Shown: positions 7,643-16,826, counted from the first letter of the stretch. The stretch: DNA of 64,000 nt from Kitasatospora phosalacinea (GCF_030268885.1 NZ_BSSA01000005.1:1-64000); one strand, 5' to 3'. Translations and numbers: made by a program. The notes: generated from the letters alone by a model not told the origin.

Positions 7643-8245
7643 TCAGACGGCGGGGAGGCGGCTGTTCAGCACCCGGTCGGCGAGACCGTACGCGACGGCC
7701 TCCTCCGCGCCGAACACCTTCTCCCGGTCCATGTCCGCCCGCAGTTCGGCCACCGGGTGGCCGGTGTGCCGGGAGAGCACCTCCTCCACCTGGGCGCGGA
7801 TCCGCAGCACCTCCTTGGCGGCCAGGCTCAGGTCGGAGACCGTCCCGCGCTGCCCGCCGCTGGCGGGCTGCCCGAGCAGCACCCGGGAGTGCCGCAGCAC
7901 CGCCCGCCGCCCCGGGTCGCCGCCCGCCAGCAGCACCGCCGCGGTGGAGGCGGCCTGCCCGACGCAGTAGGTGGCGATCGGGCACTGCACGAAGCTCATC
8001 GCGTCGTAGACCGCCATCAGCGCGGTGTACGACCCGCCGGGCGAGTTCAGGTAGATCGCGATCTCCTGGTCGGGGCCCGCGGACTCCAGGTGCAGCAACT
8101 GGGCGATCACCACGTTGGCCACGCCGTCGTCGATCTCGGTGCCGAGGAAGACGATCCGCTCGTTGAGCAGCCGACTGAACACGTCGTACGAGCGCTCGCC
8201 CTGCGCGGTCCGCTCGATCACGTACGGGATCGGGTAGGAGGCCAT
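7643..8245 (-). CDS. clpP4: ClpP-family protease subunit, ClpP4-like, catalytic His replaced
   Basis: A 200-residue ClpP-fold protein. The nucleophile region is present (GQAASTAA, Ser within AAS) and a DMDRE motif may supply Asp. But the usual RIMIHQP is RVLLGQP, so the catalytic His is Gly. In S. lividans ClpP3 and ClpP4 form an alternative ClpP set induced when ClpP1P2 is impaired. Here the subunit may be structural or regulatory within a mixed ring. Its ATG lies 2 nt after the clpP3 stop, implying translational coupling. I do not recall whether this substitution is general among ClpP4 proteins. Confidence 0.8.
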   Translation of the reverse strand: MASYPIPYVIERTAQGERSYDVFSRLLNERIVFLGTEIDDGVANVVIAQLLHLESAGPDQEIAIYLNSPGGSYTALMAVYDAMSFVQCPIATYCVGQAASTAAVLLAGGDPGRRAVLRHSRVLLGQPASGGQRGTVSDLSLAAKEVLRIRAQVEEVLSRHTGHPVAELRADMDREKVFGAEEAVAYGLADRVLNSRLPAV

Positions 8246-8247
8246 GG

Positions 8248-8898
8248 TCACAGCCCCGCCCGTCGCCGCGACGCCCCGGCGCCGACCTCGGACAGCGACT
8301 CCAGCACCCGGTCGACCATCCCGTAGTCGCGGGCCTGCTCGGCCGTGAACCAGCGGTCCCGGTCGCCGTCCCGGGCGATCGTCTCCGGGCTCTGCCCGGT
8401 GTGCTCGGCGGTGATCCGCTCGATGGCCCGCTTGGTGTACTCCAGGTTCTCCGCCTGGATCTCGATGTCGGCCGCGGTGCCGCCGATGCCCGCCGAGGGC
8501 TGGTGCATCATGATCCGCGCGTTCGGCAGTGCGAACCGCTTGCCCCGCGCGCCCACCGTCAGCAGGAACTGCCCCATGCTGGCGGCGAACCCCATCGCCA
8601 GGGTCGACACGTCGTTCGGGATCAGCCGCATGGTGTCGTAGATGGCCAGCCCGGCCGTCACCGAGCCGCCCGGGCTGTTGATGTACAGGCTGATGTCGCT
8701 CTCCGGGTCCTCCGCCGAGAGCAGCAGCAGCTGCGCGCACACCCGGTTCGCCGACACGTCGTCGACCTGCGTGCCGAGCAGCACGATCCGCCGGGCCAGC
8801 AGCAGCGCCGCCAGGTGGTCGTCGAACGGGTTGGGCGGCGTGTCGCCGTCCTCCGCCCGGGGGCGGAGCTGTTGGAGGGCAAGGGGCAGTGGGGTCAT
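8248..8898 (-). CDS. clpP3: ATP-dependent Clp protease proteolytic subunit, ClpP3-like
   Basis: A 216-residue serine peptidase of the ClpP family (S14). All active-site motifs are intact: FAASMGQ (Ser), [12 protein letters not shown] (His) and [13 protein letters not shown] (Asp). The N-terminal 25 residues precede the barrel as in other ClpPs. It would form heptameric rings with a Clp ATPase, here probably with the His-less ClpP4 encoded 2 nt downstream. ATG 8898 is preceded by GGGAGAAG. Two PopR boxes lie 70-100 bp upstream, marking it as the first gene of a PopR-activated operon. Confidence 0.88.
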   Translation of the reverse strand: MTPLPLALQQLRPRAEDGDTPPNPFDDHLAALLLARRIVLLGTQVDDVSANRVCAQLLLLSAEDPESDISLYINSPGGSVTAGLAIYDTMRLIPNDVSTLAMGFAASMGQFLLTVGARGKRFALPNARIMMHQPSAGIGGTAADIEIQAENLEYTKRAIERITAEHTGQSPETIARDGDRDRWFTAEQARDYGMVDRVLESLSEVGAGASRRRAGL

Positions 8899-8969
8899 CG
8901 CTTCTCCCGGTGCTGACGGAGGGTCGGTGACTCCACTGTCGGCGCCCGGCGGCCCCCGGCGAAGGGTTC

Positions 8970-8999
8970 TCTGCCCGCCGCAGATTCGCCGCGGGCAGA
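8970..8999 (-). promoter_or_regulatory. Tandem inverted PopR boxes upstream of clpP3
   Basis: TCTGCCCGCCGCAGA (8970-8984) matches TCTGCC-N3-GGCAGA with one mismatch. Directly abutting, 8985-8999 reads on the minus strand TCTGCCCGCGGCGAA, with two mismatches. The pair lies 72-101 bp before clpP3 and fits PopR-dependent activation. Confidence 0.8.
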
Positions 9000-9023
9000 G
9001 GCCGCGGCCCGCGGGGCCCGGCC

Positions 9024-9305
9024 TCAGTCCCCGGGGCCTTCCGGGACGAGGCCGCAGGAGGAGGGGAACTCCGCCAGGAACTCCCGCCGCCGCGGGTCCG
9101 GCTCCGCCGCGGCCAGGCCCGCCGGCACGGCCAGGAAGCGGTCGAGCTGCTCCGGCGGCAGCTGCTTCAGCACCCGGCACGCGTCCTCCGTCATGCGGAC
9201 CGCGGAGTCGGGGTCGACCTCGTCGTCCTCGCAGTCGTCGAGGAAGCGGACGACGTCGACGACGAGTCCGGCGAGGACGGGGACCAGGGGATCGGTGTCG
9301 GGCAT
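9024..9305 (-). CDS. Small acidic hypothetical protein
   Basis: A 93-residue soluble protein without signal or membrane segment. It is acidic, with [27 protein letters not shown] in the middle, and looks helical. I do not recognise a family. I chose ATG 9305 (MPDTDPLVP) over the in-frame ORF start 9353 because the extra 16 residues are atypical; no strong RBS helps. It lies upstream of the PopR-box region in the same direction, and downstream of FUSC, but the spacing does not prove an operon. Confidence 0.5.
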   Translation of the reverse strand: MPDTDPLVPVLAGLVVDVVRFLDDCEDDEVDPDSAVRMTEDACRVLKQLPPEQLDRFLAVPAGLAAAEPDPRRREFLAEFPSSCGLVPEGPGD

Positions 9306-9384
9306 GCCGGGAACCTGTCCGACCCCGCCGACGGGGACCGCCGCCCTCGACACCCCGACGGACGCCGCCGGGGCCGCGCCGCCC

Positions 9385-11439
9385 CTACCCGACCCGGGCG
9401 CTGCGCCGCCCGACCCCGGGCGCCCGCGGCGCGGGCGCAGCCGGGCGCCGGCCCTCCGCCGTCGCGGCGCACGCTGCCGCGGCCGTCGGTGCGTTCGTCG
9501 CTGCGCCTGCCGGTGGGCCCGCTGCCGTGCCTGCCGCTGCTGCGCTTGCTGCTGCGGCTGTTGGTGTGCCCGCTGCTGCTCCTGCCGGTGTGCCTGCTGC
9601 TGCGTTTGCTGCTGCGCCTGCCGGTGTGCCTGCTGCCGCGCCCGTCGCCCCGTCCGGGGCGTTCAAGCCGTCCGGGTGGCGCAGCCGTTCGGCGAGGCGG
9701 TGCAGGTGGTGGCGGGTGGTGTCGAAGTGGCGGTGGTCGGTGGGCGCGAGGGCGGGGGCGAGGGCGGCGTCCACCGTCCGCTCCACCTCGTCGATCAGGG
9801 CGGCCCACCGGCCGGTGGCCCCCTGCCGCCACGGCGGCTCGCGCCGGGCGCGTTCGAACTCGGCGCGGGCCACCGCCAGGTGCAGGTGCGGGGCGAGCGC
9901 GGTGCGCGGGTGGTGCGGGGTCAGCGCGAGGGTGGCCTGCTCGACCGCGGCGGCGAGGCGGCGGGCCACCGCGAGCCGGCGGTGGCGGGGGCCGAGCAGT
10001 TCGCAGGCGAGGGCCGCGGCCAGGCAGCCGATCGCGCAGGAGGCCAGGTTGGGCAGCAGCAGCGGCAGCCCCGGGTCGCCCGCGAGCTGGGTGACCGTCA
10101 TGACCACCGTGGCCAGCGCCGCCGCCTGGTAGAGGTAGCCCGTCCCGGAGAGCGCCGGGACCAGCCCGGCCGCCAGCGCGAGCACCGCCAGCAGCACCGC
10201 GTCCGACCCGGTCCAGGCCAGCACCAGCCCGCTGCACAGCAGGCCGAGCGCCGTCCCGCAGAACCGTTCCAGCGCGCGGCCGGTGACCGGCCCGATGTCC
10301 GGACGGCACACGAAGGTCACGTTCAGCACCGCCCAGTACGGGTGCGGCAGTTCGCAGTACGCGGCCGCCGCCCCCGCCAGCAGCAGTGCCAGGCCCACCC
10401 GCAGGCCGCCCAGCCAGGACCGCGGGTCCACCAGCACCGCCCGGGCCACCGCCCACCGACCGGCCGACCGGCCGCCCGCGCCGACTCCGGTCAACGCGCC
10501 TGCGGACGACGGGACTTCGGGCGCGACCGCGTCCCGGGCCGCCCGCGCCAGCCGCGCGTCCAGCGGCCCGCGCCCCGGCGGCCACGGCGCGTCCGACGCC
10601 GGGTGGCCCGCCGCGATCCGCTGCGCCTCGGCGCGCAGCCGCTCGCGCAGCGCCCCGTCACAGGACAGCCCGCGGGCCCCGGCCGCGGAGGCCGTCCCGG
10701 CGAGGGCGAGCAGCCCGGGCAGGTGGCGGGCCGGGAGCGGGCCGCCACCGACCGCGCCGGTGTGCCGGGCCCGTTCGAGCGCGTCGTGCAGGGCGCGCCG
10801 CCGGGCGGTTCCGGCGGCCCCGGCGGCGTCCGGTTCCAGTACCGCCGCGCAGTCCGTCAGGCACTGGGCCAGCAGCGCCCGTTCGGCCCGGCCGCGGAAG
10901 AAGGGCCGTCCGGCCAGCGCCAGCGCGACCACCGACAGGCCGCCCAGCAGCATCAGCGCCGGGGGCAGCCAGAGCGGCCCGGGCAGCGGCAGGTCCATGG
11001 CCACCTCGGCGTCCATCAGCAGGATCATCGCGCCGAGCGAGCCCTCCAGTCCCAGGCAGGCCAGCACCCCCGCCGCCACCCCGAGCGCGGGCAGCAGGTA
11101 CGGCGCGAGCGGCCCGCCCTCGGCGGTCAGGGTCGCGAACGCCCCGGCCACGCCCAGCAGTTGGGGCGGCAGCATGGTGACCGCCCGGTGCCGGTAGCCG
11201 GCTGCCACGTCGGTCAGCACCGCCGAGAGCGCGCCCAGCGCCACCATCACCCCCTCGGCGGGCCGCCCGGCCATCAGGCCGAGAGCGGCCGGGGCGGTCA
11301 CCGCCAGCAGCGAGCGCCAGGCCGCGGGCGAGACGGCGGGCCGCCGCCGGGGGGCACAGGTCTGCCGCACCCAGGGCAGCAGCAGGTCGGACCGGAGCGT
11401 GCGGTGACGCCCGTGTCGAAGAGTTGACATGCGGCCCAT
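9385..11439 (-). CDS. FUSC-family membrane protein (aromatic-acid exporter type)
   Basis: A 684-residue inner-membrane protein with two blocks of about five to six hydrophobic helices (about 40-185 and 335-480) separated by a cytoplasmic region, the architecture of FUSC/YccC proteins linked to fusaric or aromatic acid efflux. The second block contains PYWAVLNVTFVCRPDIG and ERFCGTALG, typical of FUSC domains. Residues about 585-670 form an Ala/Gly/Thr/Pro low-complexity tail encoded by degenerate repeats. The start is either 11439 or ATG 11430; neither has a clear RBS. Substrate unknown. Confidence 0.75.
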   Translation of the reverse strand: MGRMSTLRHGRHRTLRSDLLLPWVRQTCAPRRRPAVSPAAWRSLLAVTAPAALGLMAGRPAEGVMVALGALSAVLTDVAAGYRHRAVTMLPPQLLGVAGAFATLTAEGGPLAPYLLPALGVAAGVLACLGLEGSLGAMILLMDAEVAMDLPLPGPLWLPPALMLLGGLSVVALALAGRPFFRGRAERALLAQCLTDCAAVLEPDAAGAAGTARRRALHDALERARHTGAVGGGPLPARHLPGLLALAGTASAAGARGLSCDGALRERLRAEAQRIAAGHPASDAPWPPGRGPLDARLARAARDAVAPEVPSSAGALTGVGAGGRSAGRWAVARAVLVDPRSWLGGLRVGLALLLAGAAAAYCELPHPYWAVLNVTFVCRPDIGPVTGRALERFCGTALGLLCSGLVLAWTGSDAVLLAVLALAAGLVPALSGTGYLYQAAALATVVMTVTQLAGDPGLPLLLPNLASCAIGCLAAALACELLGPRHRRLAVARRLAAAVEQATLALTPHHPRTALAPHLHLAVARAEFERARREPPWRQGATGRWAALIDEVERTVDAALAPALAPTDHRHFDTTRHHLHRLAERLRHPDGLNAPDGATGAAAGTPAGAAANAAAGTPAGAAAGTPTAAAASAAAAGTAAGPPAGAATNAPTAAAACAATAEGRRPAAPAPRAPGVGRRSARVG
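9470..9660. repeat. Degenerate short repeats coding the Ala/Gly/Thr-rich FUSC tail
   Basis: Variants of CTGCCGGTGTGCCTGCTG recur with about 15-36 bp periods near the 3' end of the FUSC gene. They translate into GTPAGAAA-like units. This is in-frame slippage-prone sequence, not CRISPR: there are no unique spacers. Confidence 0.7.
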
Positions 11440-11589
11440 GCAAGGGGACCGCGCCCCGCCGCCACCCCGACCCCGCCGCCGCCCTGCGCCGCCTGGAGGC
11501 GGGATTTCGCTTGGCCGGGGGAGACCGCGTGACCTCGCGGTCTCCCCCGGATGGAGCGCGTAACCCCCCGTTCGGGGGCGTGCGTTGGG

Positions 11590-13284
11590 TCAGGCGAGGG
11601 CGGCCAGCACCTCCCCGGCGGCCCGGGCGCCCTCGACGGCGCCGCCGTTCATGTACCCCTGGAAGTCGTAGGAGGTGTGCTCGCCCGCGAAGTGCAGGTT
11701 GCCCTGCGCGGTGCCCTCGTACCCGGCGTAGCCGGTCAGGTAGCCGACCGGCCAGTAGGAGTAGGCGCCGTACGAGTACGGGTTCAGGTGCCAGGCGGAG
11801 AGGGTGGCCCGGCCGTTCCAGGCGGCCTTGGTGCCGGGCCAGACGCTGTCGATCTGGCTGAGGTAGTCGTCGACGAGGTTGCGGGTGTACGGGGTGGCGG
11901 CGTCGGTGAACGCGGTCGGCGGGGTCAGGCCGCGGGCGAGGCTGCCGCCGCCGTACTGGACCAGGATGCCGTTGCTCCCGGCCTGGCCCCGGGTGACGTC
12001 CCAGGCCTGCTGGTAGGGCAGGTCGGCGAAGCACTCGCCGTTGGAGACGCCGGGCCAGGCGCCGGTGCCGGACCAGGAGTCGCGGCGGGTGAACTGCATG
12101 TTCAGCTTGGTGCAGGCGCCCATCCGCATGTTCGCCAGGACGCCCTTCATCATCGGGTCGAGCCCGGCCCGCGACAGGTCGACGTGCTCCTGGAGGATCG
12201 GCAGCGGCACGGCCAGGACGGTGTGGTCGGCGACGACCGTCCTCGTGCCGCCCCCGTCCAGGGCGAAGGTGAGGGTCTGGGTGCCGTCGGCGTTCCGGAC
12301 GACCGCCTGCAGGGTGTGGCCCGGCTGCACCGTCCCGGCGGGCAGCGCGGCGGCGATGGCCCGGGGCAGTTGGTCGTTGCCGCCGGTGATGTGCCAGCGC
12401 TCGTCGGAGCCGCCCCAGATGGAGAGGTTGCCCGGGCTGGACTGCCAGGAGAGCATCACCAGCATCGCGTAGGAGGACTGCGCGGTGGTGTCGGCGCCGT
12501 ACTCGACGGCGTAGGCGCAGTCGAGCAGCGCGCCGAGGTCGCTGCCGAAGCCCCCGGGGACGCGGGACTCGATCCAGTCGCGGATCGACATGCGGTCCAG
12601 GGCGACCGAGGCGGCGTTGTGGCTGTTCCAGGTGGGGGCGGAACCACCGGCCTGGACGTCGCTCTTGACGGTCTGCCAGATCTGCTTGAAGTCGGCGTCG
12701 ACCTGCTCCTTCGGGTAGTAGTGCCCGTGGAAGTGGAAGACGCCCTCCGCGCCGGGCGGCAGGGCGGCGCCGACGTCGGTCAGGCCGAGGCCGAAGCGCT
12801 GGCAGAGGGTCTTGATCGCGTGGTGGCCGGTGTCGACCAGCTCGCCGCCCCACTCGGAGACCTGGCCCTGGTTCCAGGTGCCGGGGTTGGCGGGGCTGCC
12901 GCCGGAGTACATCCGGCCGCCGATCCGGGTGGGGCTGGCCTCGTAGACGGTGGCCGCGACCCCCTTGTCGGCGAGGGTCAGGGCCGCGTTCAGGCCGGAG
13001 ATCCCGGCGCCGACGATCGCGATCCGGGGGGAGCCGCCGATCTTCGGGACGGGGGCGGGGGCGGCGTGGGCCCGGGCGCCGCCGCCCAGGGCGGCCGCCC
13101 CGGCCAGGCCGGCGCCGACGGCCGCGGCCCGGGCGAGCAGCGCGCGGCGGGAGGGGCCGTCGGGGTCGGTGCGGGCCTCGTCGCGGAGGCCGCGGTAGTC
13201 GTCGACGGGCAGGTGCAGCCGTTCGGCCACCGCCTGGTCGGCGAGCAGGTTGCGGATCAGTCGGGCCTGGTGGGTGCGCGCCAT
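11590..13284 (-). CDS. Exported flavin amine oxidase (monoamine-oxidase type)
   Basis: A 564-residue FAD enzyme that would oxidise amines or amino acids to imines with release of hydrogen peroxide. A Tat-like signal (SRRALLARAAAVGAG, about 45-75) precedes the FAD-binding motif IAVVGAG-type IVGAGISGLNAA (about 88-100) and GGRMYSGG. The C-terminal FAD motif GNLHFAGEHTS is intact. The open frame extends upstream through the permease, but ATG 13284 with GGAAAGG matches the domain start. It lies 62 bp downstream of an APC permease on the same strand, so the pair probably imports and oxidises an amine or amino acid. Confidence 0.85.
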   Translation of the reverse strand: MARTHQARLIRNLLADQAVAERLHLPVDDYRGLRDEARTDPDGPSRRALLARAAAVGAGLAGAAALGGGARAHAAPAPVPKIGGSPRIAIVGAGISGLNAALTLADKGVAATVYEASPTRIGGRMYSGGSPANPGTWNQGQVSEWGGELVDTGHHAIKTLCQRFGLGLTDVGAALPPGAEGVFHFHGHYYPKEQVDADFKQIWQTVKSDVQAGGSAPTWNSHNAASVALDRMSIRDWIESRVPGGFGSDLGALLDCAYAVEYGADTTAQSSYAMLVMLSWQSSPGNLSIWGGSDERWHITGGNDQLPRAIAAALPAGTVQPGHTLQAVVRNADGTQTLTFALDGGGTRTVVADHTVLAVPLPILQEHVDLSRAGLDPMMKGVLANMRMGACTKLNMQFTRRDSWSGTGAWPGVSNGECFADLPYQQAWDVTRGQAGSNGILVQYGGGSLARGLTPPTAFTDAATPYTRNLVDDYLSQIDSVWPGTKAAWNGRATLSAWHLNPYSYGAYSYWPVGYLTGYAGYEGTAQGNLHFAGEHTSYDFQGYMNGGAVEGARAAGEVLAALA

Positions 13285-13346
13285 GGGGGAGGGCCTTTCC
13301 GTTCTCGGGGTGGGGGTCTCGACAGCGGCGGGAAGGGGGTGGGGCG

Positions 13347-14885
13347 TCAGAGCGCGGCGGTGGCGGGTGCGTCGTCCGGGTGCTCCTCTTCCGTGCGCTC
13401 CTGGGCGCTCTCGACGACCAGCCGGCCCATCACCTCGTACCGCTCCGGGTGCCTGGCCCGCATCCAGAGGGCGAGCGCGATGCCGCCGAGGAAGACCGCG
13501 ACGACGATCCACGGGATGAACCGGAAGAAGAGGATCTTCGAGGCCGCACCGGCCGCGGTGTCCAGGTTCGTCACCAGCAGCACGATCGCGGCGAGCATGC
13601 CGAGCCCGCCGAGCAGCGGGGCGGTGAAGGTGCGGAACCAGTGCCGGGACTCGGGGTGGTGGCGGCGGAAGTAGGCGATCACGGCGAAGGAGCACAGCGT
13701 CTGCACCACCAGCAGGGCGAGCGTGCCGAGGATCGCGGTGAGGGTGTACAGGCTGACGTACGGGTCCTGGCCGGTCGCCCAGAAGGCCGCCACGACGGCC
13801 AGCGCGATGCCGGTCTGGGCGAACGAGGCGACGTAGGGGGAACCGTGCCGCGGGTGGGTGCGGCCGAGCGCCGGGAGCAGGAAGCCCTCGCGGCCGATCG
13901 CGTACAGGTAGCGGGCCGCGCACTGGTGGAAGGCCATGCCGCAGGCGAAGGCGCTGGTCACCATCAGCCACTGGAAGGCGGTGACCGCCCACGGGCCCAG
14001 GTACTGCCGGGCCGGGCCGAGGAACAGGTCGAGCGGGTTGGAGCCGGCGGCGGTGGCGAGGGCCTGCGCCGGGCCGTTCCCGCTCAGCACCATCCAGGAG
14101 ACGAAGGTGTAGAGCACGCCGAGCAGGACGACCGCGAGCAGGGTGGCGCGCGGGATGATCCGCTGGGGGTTGCGGGACTCCTCGCCGTACATCGCGGTCG
14201 ACTCGAAGCCGATCCACGACCAGAAGCAGAAGAACAGGCCGACCCCGGCGTTCACCCCGGCGAACGCGCCGGTCGGGTTCAGGGACGAGGCGTGCAGGCC
14301 GTCCGGGCCGCCGCCGTGCGCCAGGACCGCGGCGGCCAGCACGGTGAGCATCAGCACCTCGCCGACCAGGAACACGGCGAGGACCTTCGAGGCCACCTCC
14401 AGGTCGAAGTACGACAGGACCGCCGTGACGGCCAGCATCGCCAGCGCGAACACCTGCCAGGGCAGGTCGACCCCGAACTGCGACTCCACGGCCTGCTGGG
14501 CGAAGTAGGCGAAGATCCCCACGATCGAGGCCTCGAACACCACGTACGCGAGCACCGCCAGCATGCCCGAGGCCAGACCGGCCACCCGGCCCAGACCGTG
14601 CGAGACGTAGCCGTAGAACGCCCCGGCGGTGGTGATGTGCCGGGCCATCGACACGTACCCGACCGTGAAGACGGTCAGCACCAGGGTGACGAAGAGGAAG
14701 CCCGCGGGCGCGTGGACGCCGTTGCCGCCGCCCACGATCACCGGGAGGTTGCCGGTCATCGCGGTGATCGGCGCGGCCGTCGCCAGCGCCATGAAGATCA
14801 CGCCGGTCAGTCCGACGGAGTTCGCCTTGAGGCGTTGGACGGGTGGCGGTCCCTGGACGGCGGAGGACTGCTCGGTGGCGGACAC
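13347..14885 (-). CDS. APC-superfamily amino acid/amine permease
   Basis: A 512-residue membrane transporter with about twelve to fourteen helices. The first helix carries GVIFMALATAAPITAMTGN, and helix 6-7 has FFCFWSWIGFESTAMYGEESRNP, both typical of the AAT/APC family that imports amino acids or polyamines by cation symport. GTG 14885 is preceded by GAGGAG at good spacing; the open frame continues to 14975 without family-like sequence. Co-directional with the amine oxidase downstream, which suggests an amine or amino-acid substrate. Confidence 0.85.
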   Translation of the reverse strand: MSATEQSSAVQGPPPVQRLKANSVGLTGVIFMALATAAPITAMTGNLPVIVGGGNGVHAPAGFLFVTLVLTVFTVGYVSMARHITTAGAFYGYVSHGLGRVAGLASGMLAVLAYVVFEASIVGIFAYFAQQAVESQFGVDLPWQVFALAMLAVTAVLSYFDLEVASKVLAVFLVGEVLMLTVLAAAVLAHGGGPDGLHASSLNPTGAFAGVNAGVGLFFCFWSWIGFESTAMYGEESRNPQRIIPRATLLAVVLLGVLYTFVSWMVLSGNGPAQALATAAGSNPLDLFLGPARQYLGPWAVTAFQWLMVTSAFACGMAFHQCAARYLYAIGREGFLLPALGRTHPRHGSPYVASFAQTGIALAVVAAFWATGQDPYVSLYTLTAILGTLALLVVQTLCSFAVIAYFRRHHPESRHWFRTFTAPLLGGLGMLAAIVLLVTNLDTAAGAASKILFFRFIPWIVVAVFLGGIALALWMRARHPERYEVMGRLVVESAQERTEEEHPDDAPATAAL

Positions 14886-15322
14886 GGTGACTCCTCGGGG
14901 GCGCGGGGCACTGGGCACGGCACCGGGCCGGTCGGACCGGCGCCGCGGGGGTTGGCCCAGTGTGGGGCGTGTCACGTTCCCCGGGGGACCGGCACCGTGT
15001 AGTCGGCCCTGTTACCGGATTGACGACCTGTCAGGGTACGCAGCGCCCGCACCGGTTTCCGGACGGCGCGTCCCCCTGGGCGACCGCGAGGCCGTCCCGG
15101 CCGGGTCGGCGGGCCGCCCGCGCGCGACGTCCGAATACCGCCGGACACCACCCGCCGGATGGCGAAAGCTGACGTCCACGAGGACGTCCGAGCCGGCCCC
15201 GGCGAGGGGAGCCGACCGGCGGCCGCGCGCACGACGACCGAGAGCCCGCGGGCGACCCGCCGCAGGAGCGCGAGCACCACCCGCTCCGCCGCGAGGGCGC
15301 CGGGCCGCACACCGGAGGAACC
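14886..15322. other. Divergent intergenic region, permease / 2OG oxygenase
   Basis: 437 bp without a credible gene. It contains a perfect inverted repeat GACGTCC-ACGA-GGACGTC at 15171-15188, a plausible operator for one of the divergent genes. Hexamers such as TTGACG near 15019 lack a convincing partner, so I call no promoter. Confidence 0.55.
15171..15188. promoter_or_regulatory. Candidate operator, 7-bp inverted repeat
   Basis: GACGTCC and GGACGTC flank a 4-bp centre, 135 bp upstream of the 2OG oxygenase start. The binding protein is unknown. Confidence 0.4.
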
Positions 15323-16054
15323 ATGACCGCCACCACCCGTCCCGCACCCGCCGTGCGCGAACTGGTCGCCGGGGCCGACTGGCCCGCCCTGACCGAGGAG
15401 TTGAACGAGCACGGCTGCGCGCCCACCCCGCGCCTGCTGACCCCGGAGCAGTGCCGCGCCCTCGCCGCGCTGTACGAGGAGACCCGGCACTTCCGCTCCA
15501 CCGTCGACCTGGCCCGGTACCGCTTCGGCTCCGGCCAGTACCGCTACTTCGGCCACCCGCTCCCCGAGCCGGTGCGCACCCTGCGGGAGGCCCTGTACCC
15601 CGAGCTGCTGCCCGTCGCCCGCGACTGGGCCGCGAAGCTGGGCCGCCCCGCGCCCTGGCCGGACACCCTGGAGCAGTGGCTGGACCTGTGCCGCGAGGCC
15701 GGGCAGGACAGGCCCACCCCGATCCTGCTGCGCTACGGCGCCGGCGACTGGAACGCGCTGCACCGCGACCTCTACGGCGACCTGGTCTTCCCGCTGCAGG
15801 TCGTGATCGGCCTGGACGAGGCGGGCCGCGACTACACGGGCGGCGAGTTCCTGCTGGTCGAGCAGCGCCCGCGCGCCCAGTCCCGCTGCACCTCCACCGT
15901 CCTCCCGCAGGGCCACGGCCTGGTCTTCACCACGCGGGACCGCCCGGTCCGCTCCGCCCGGGGCTGGTCCGCGGCACCGGTCCGGCACGGCGTCAGCACG
16001 GTGCGATCGGGCACCCGGCGCACGCTCGGCCTGGTCTTCCACGACGCCGCGTGA
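15323..16054 (+). CDS. 2-oxoglutarate/Fe(II) dioxygenase family protein
   Basis: A 243-residue soluble protein of the prolyl-hydroxylase-like 2OG-Fe(II) oxygenase superfamily. The iron facial triad is visible as HRDLYGD (H-x-D) and the distal His in HGVSTVRSGTRRTL, whose Arg would bind 2-oxoglutarate. Such proteins hydroxylate proteins, amino acids or small molecules; the substrate is not apparent. ATG 15323 follows GGAGGAACC. Divergent from the permease/amine oxidase pair. The stop codon lies at the edge of a 16-bp tandem repeat. Confidence 0.82.
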   Translation: MTATTRPAPAVRELVAGADWPALTEELNEHGCAPTPRLLTPEQCRALAALYEETRHFRSTVDLARYRFGSGQYRYFGHPLPEPVRTLREALYPELLPVARDWAAKLGRPAPWPDTLEQWLDLCREAGQDRPTPILLRYGAGDWNALHRDLYGDLVFPLQVVIGLDEAGRDYTGGEFLLVEQRPRAQSRCTSTVLPQGHGLVFTTRDRPVRSARGWSAAPVRHGVSTVRSGTRRTLGLVFHDAA

Positions 16055-16122
16055 CGACGTACCGACGTGACGACGTACCGACCCACCGACGTGACGACGC
16101 ATCGACGTGACGACACGACGAC
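16051..16122. repeat. 16-bp tandem repeat starting at the 2OG oxygenase stop codon
   Basis: GTGACGACGTACCGAC occurs exactly at 16051-16066 and 16067-16082, then after 8 bp with changes at 16091-16106 and more loosely at 16107-16122. The gene's TGA (16052-16054) is inside the first unit, so every good unit carries a TGA. Confidence 0.85.
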
Positions 16123-16240
16123 GTGACCACCACGGACGCCGCCCGGCAGAACCGCCGGTACACGCTCCTCGGCGCCGACGGCCGCCTTCGGGGCCCGCGT
16201 TCCGGTGGGCACTCGGGGAGCGGCCCGTACGCTACCGGGC

Positions 16241-16780
16241 ATGACGAACACGACTACGGGTCAACGGCCCGGCCTGGCCGAGCACTTGAAGGACAAGGGC
16301 GCCGCGATGCGGGACGCCGCGCGGCGGCGGCCGAGCAGTGCGGACTGGGACGAGGAGGTCTCCGCGGTCTGCGTGGCCGACGACGCGACCGGGGTGCGCA
16401 AGGTGCGGGTGGGGGAGTGGTCGTTCCTCGGGGACGGCGGCCCGGACATCGGCGGGTTCAACCTCGGGCCGTCCTCGCCGGAGCTGCTGTGCGCGGTGGT
16501 CAGCACCTGCCTGACGCACACCCTGCTGTGCATCGCCGCGCTGGAGGACGTCCCGCTGGACCGGGCCGAGGTCCGGGTCACCGCCCGCAACAACGACGCC
16601 CGCTTCTTCGGCGTCCCGACCGACGCCCCCGCCGTCCCGTACGACCTGACGGCGACCGTGGACCTGCGCGGCGACGTGCCCGCGCCGACGCTGGCCGCGC
16701 TGCTGGCCGCCGCCGACGCGCGGTGCCCGATGCTGCAACTCGTCCGTGCGCAGCACGCGGTGACGCTCCGGCCGGCCTGA
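16241..16780 (+). CDS. OsmC-family protein
   Basis: A 179-residue protein with an OsmC/Ohr-like core: GPSSPELLCAVVSTCLTHTLLCIAALEDVPLD, the central helix with a conserved Cys, followed by the beta-strand AEVRVTARN. OsmC/Ohr proteins reduce organic hydroperoxides using two cysteines; here one core Cys is clear (STCLTHT) and a second lies at LLC seven residues before it, so peroxidase activity is uncertain. ATG 16241 lies 7 nt after the -10 box TACGCT (16228-16233), indicating a leaderless message; the upstream in-frame ATG at 16205 is therefore rejected. Confidence 0.75.
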   Translation: MTNTTTGQRPGLAEHLKDKGAAMRDAARRRPSSADWDEEVSAVCVADDATGVRKVRVGEWSFLGDGGPDIGGFNLGPSSPELLCAVVSTCLTHTLLCIAALEDVPLDRAEVRVTARNNDARFFGVPTDAPAVPYDLTATVDLRGDVPAPTLAALLAAADARCPMLQLVRAQHAVTLRPA

Positions 16781-16791
16781 GCCGGGCAGCG

Positions 16792-16826
16792 GCGGAGGCC
16801 GCCACCGGGTCGGTGGCGGCCTCCGC
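16792..16826. terminator. Bidirectional terminator between OsmC and sedolisin genes
   Basis: A perfect 15-bp stem (GCGGAGGCCGCCACC and its complement) with a 5-nt loop sits between two convergent genes. Confidence 0.85.

Noticed and set aside
4443..7985. 1180-residue minus-strand ORF antisense to the DUF11 gene and popR
   Set aside because: Low-complexity Gly/Ala/Arg composition, no family motif, and it lies opposite genes with clear domains; a GC-rich shadow frame.
9470..9660. Repeat block resembling a CRISPR array
   Set aside because: Units vary in length, have no unique spacers, and translate in frame into a low-complexity FUSC tail.
15000..15050. Possible promoter with TTGACG near 15019
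   Set aside because: No -10 at acceptable spacing for either divergent gene.
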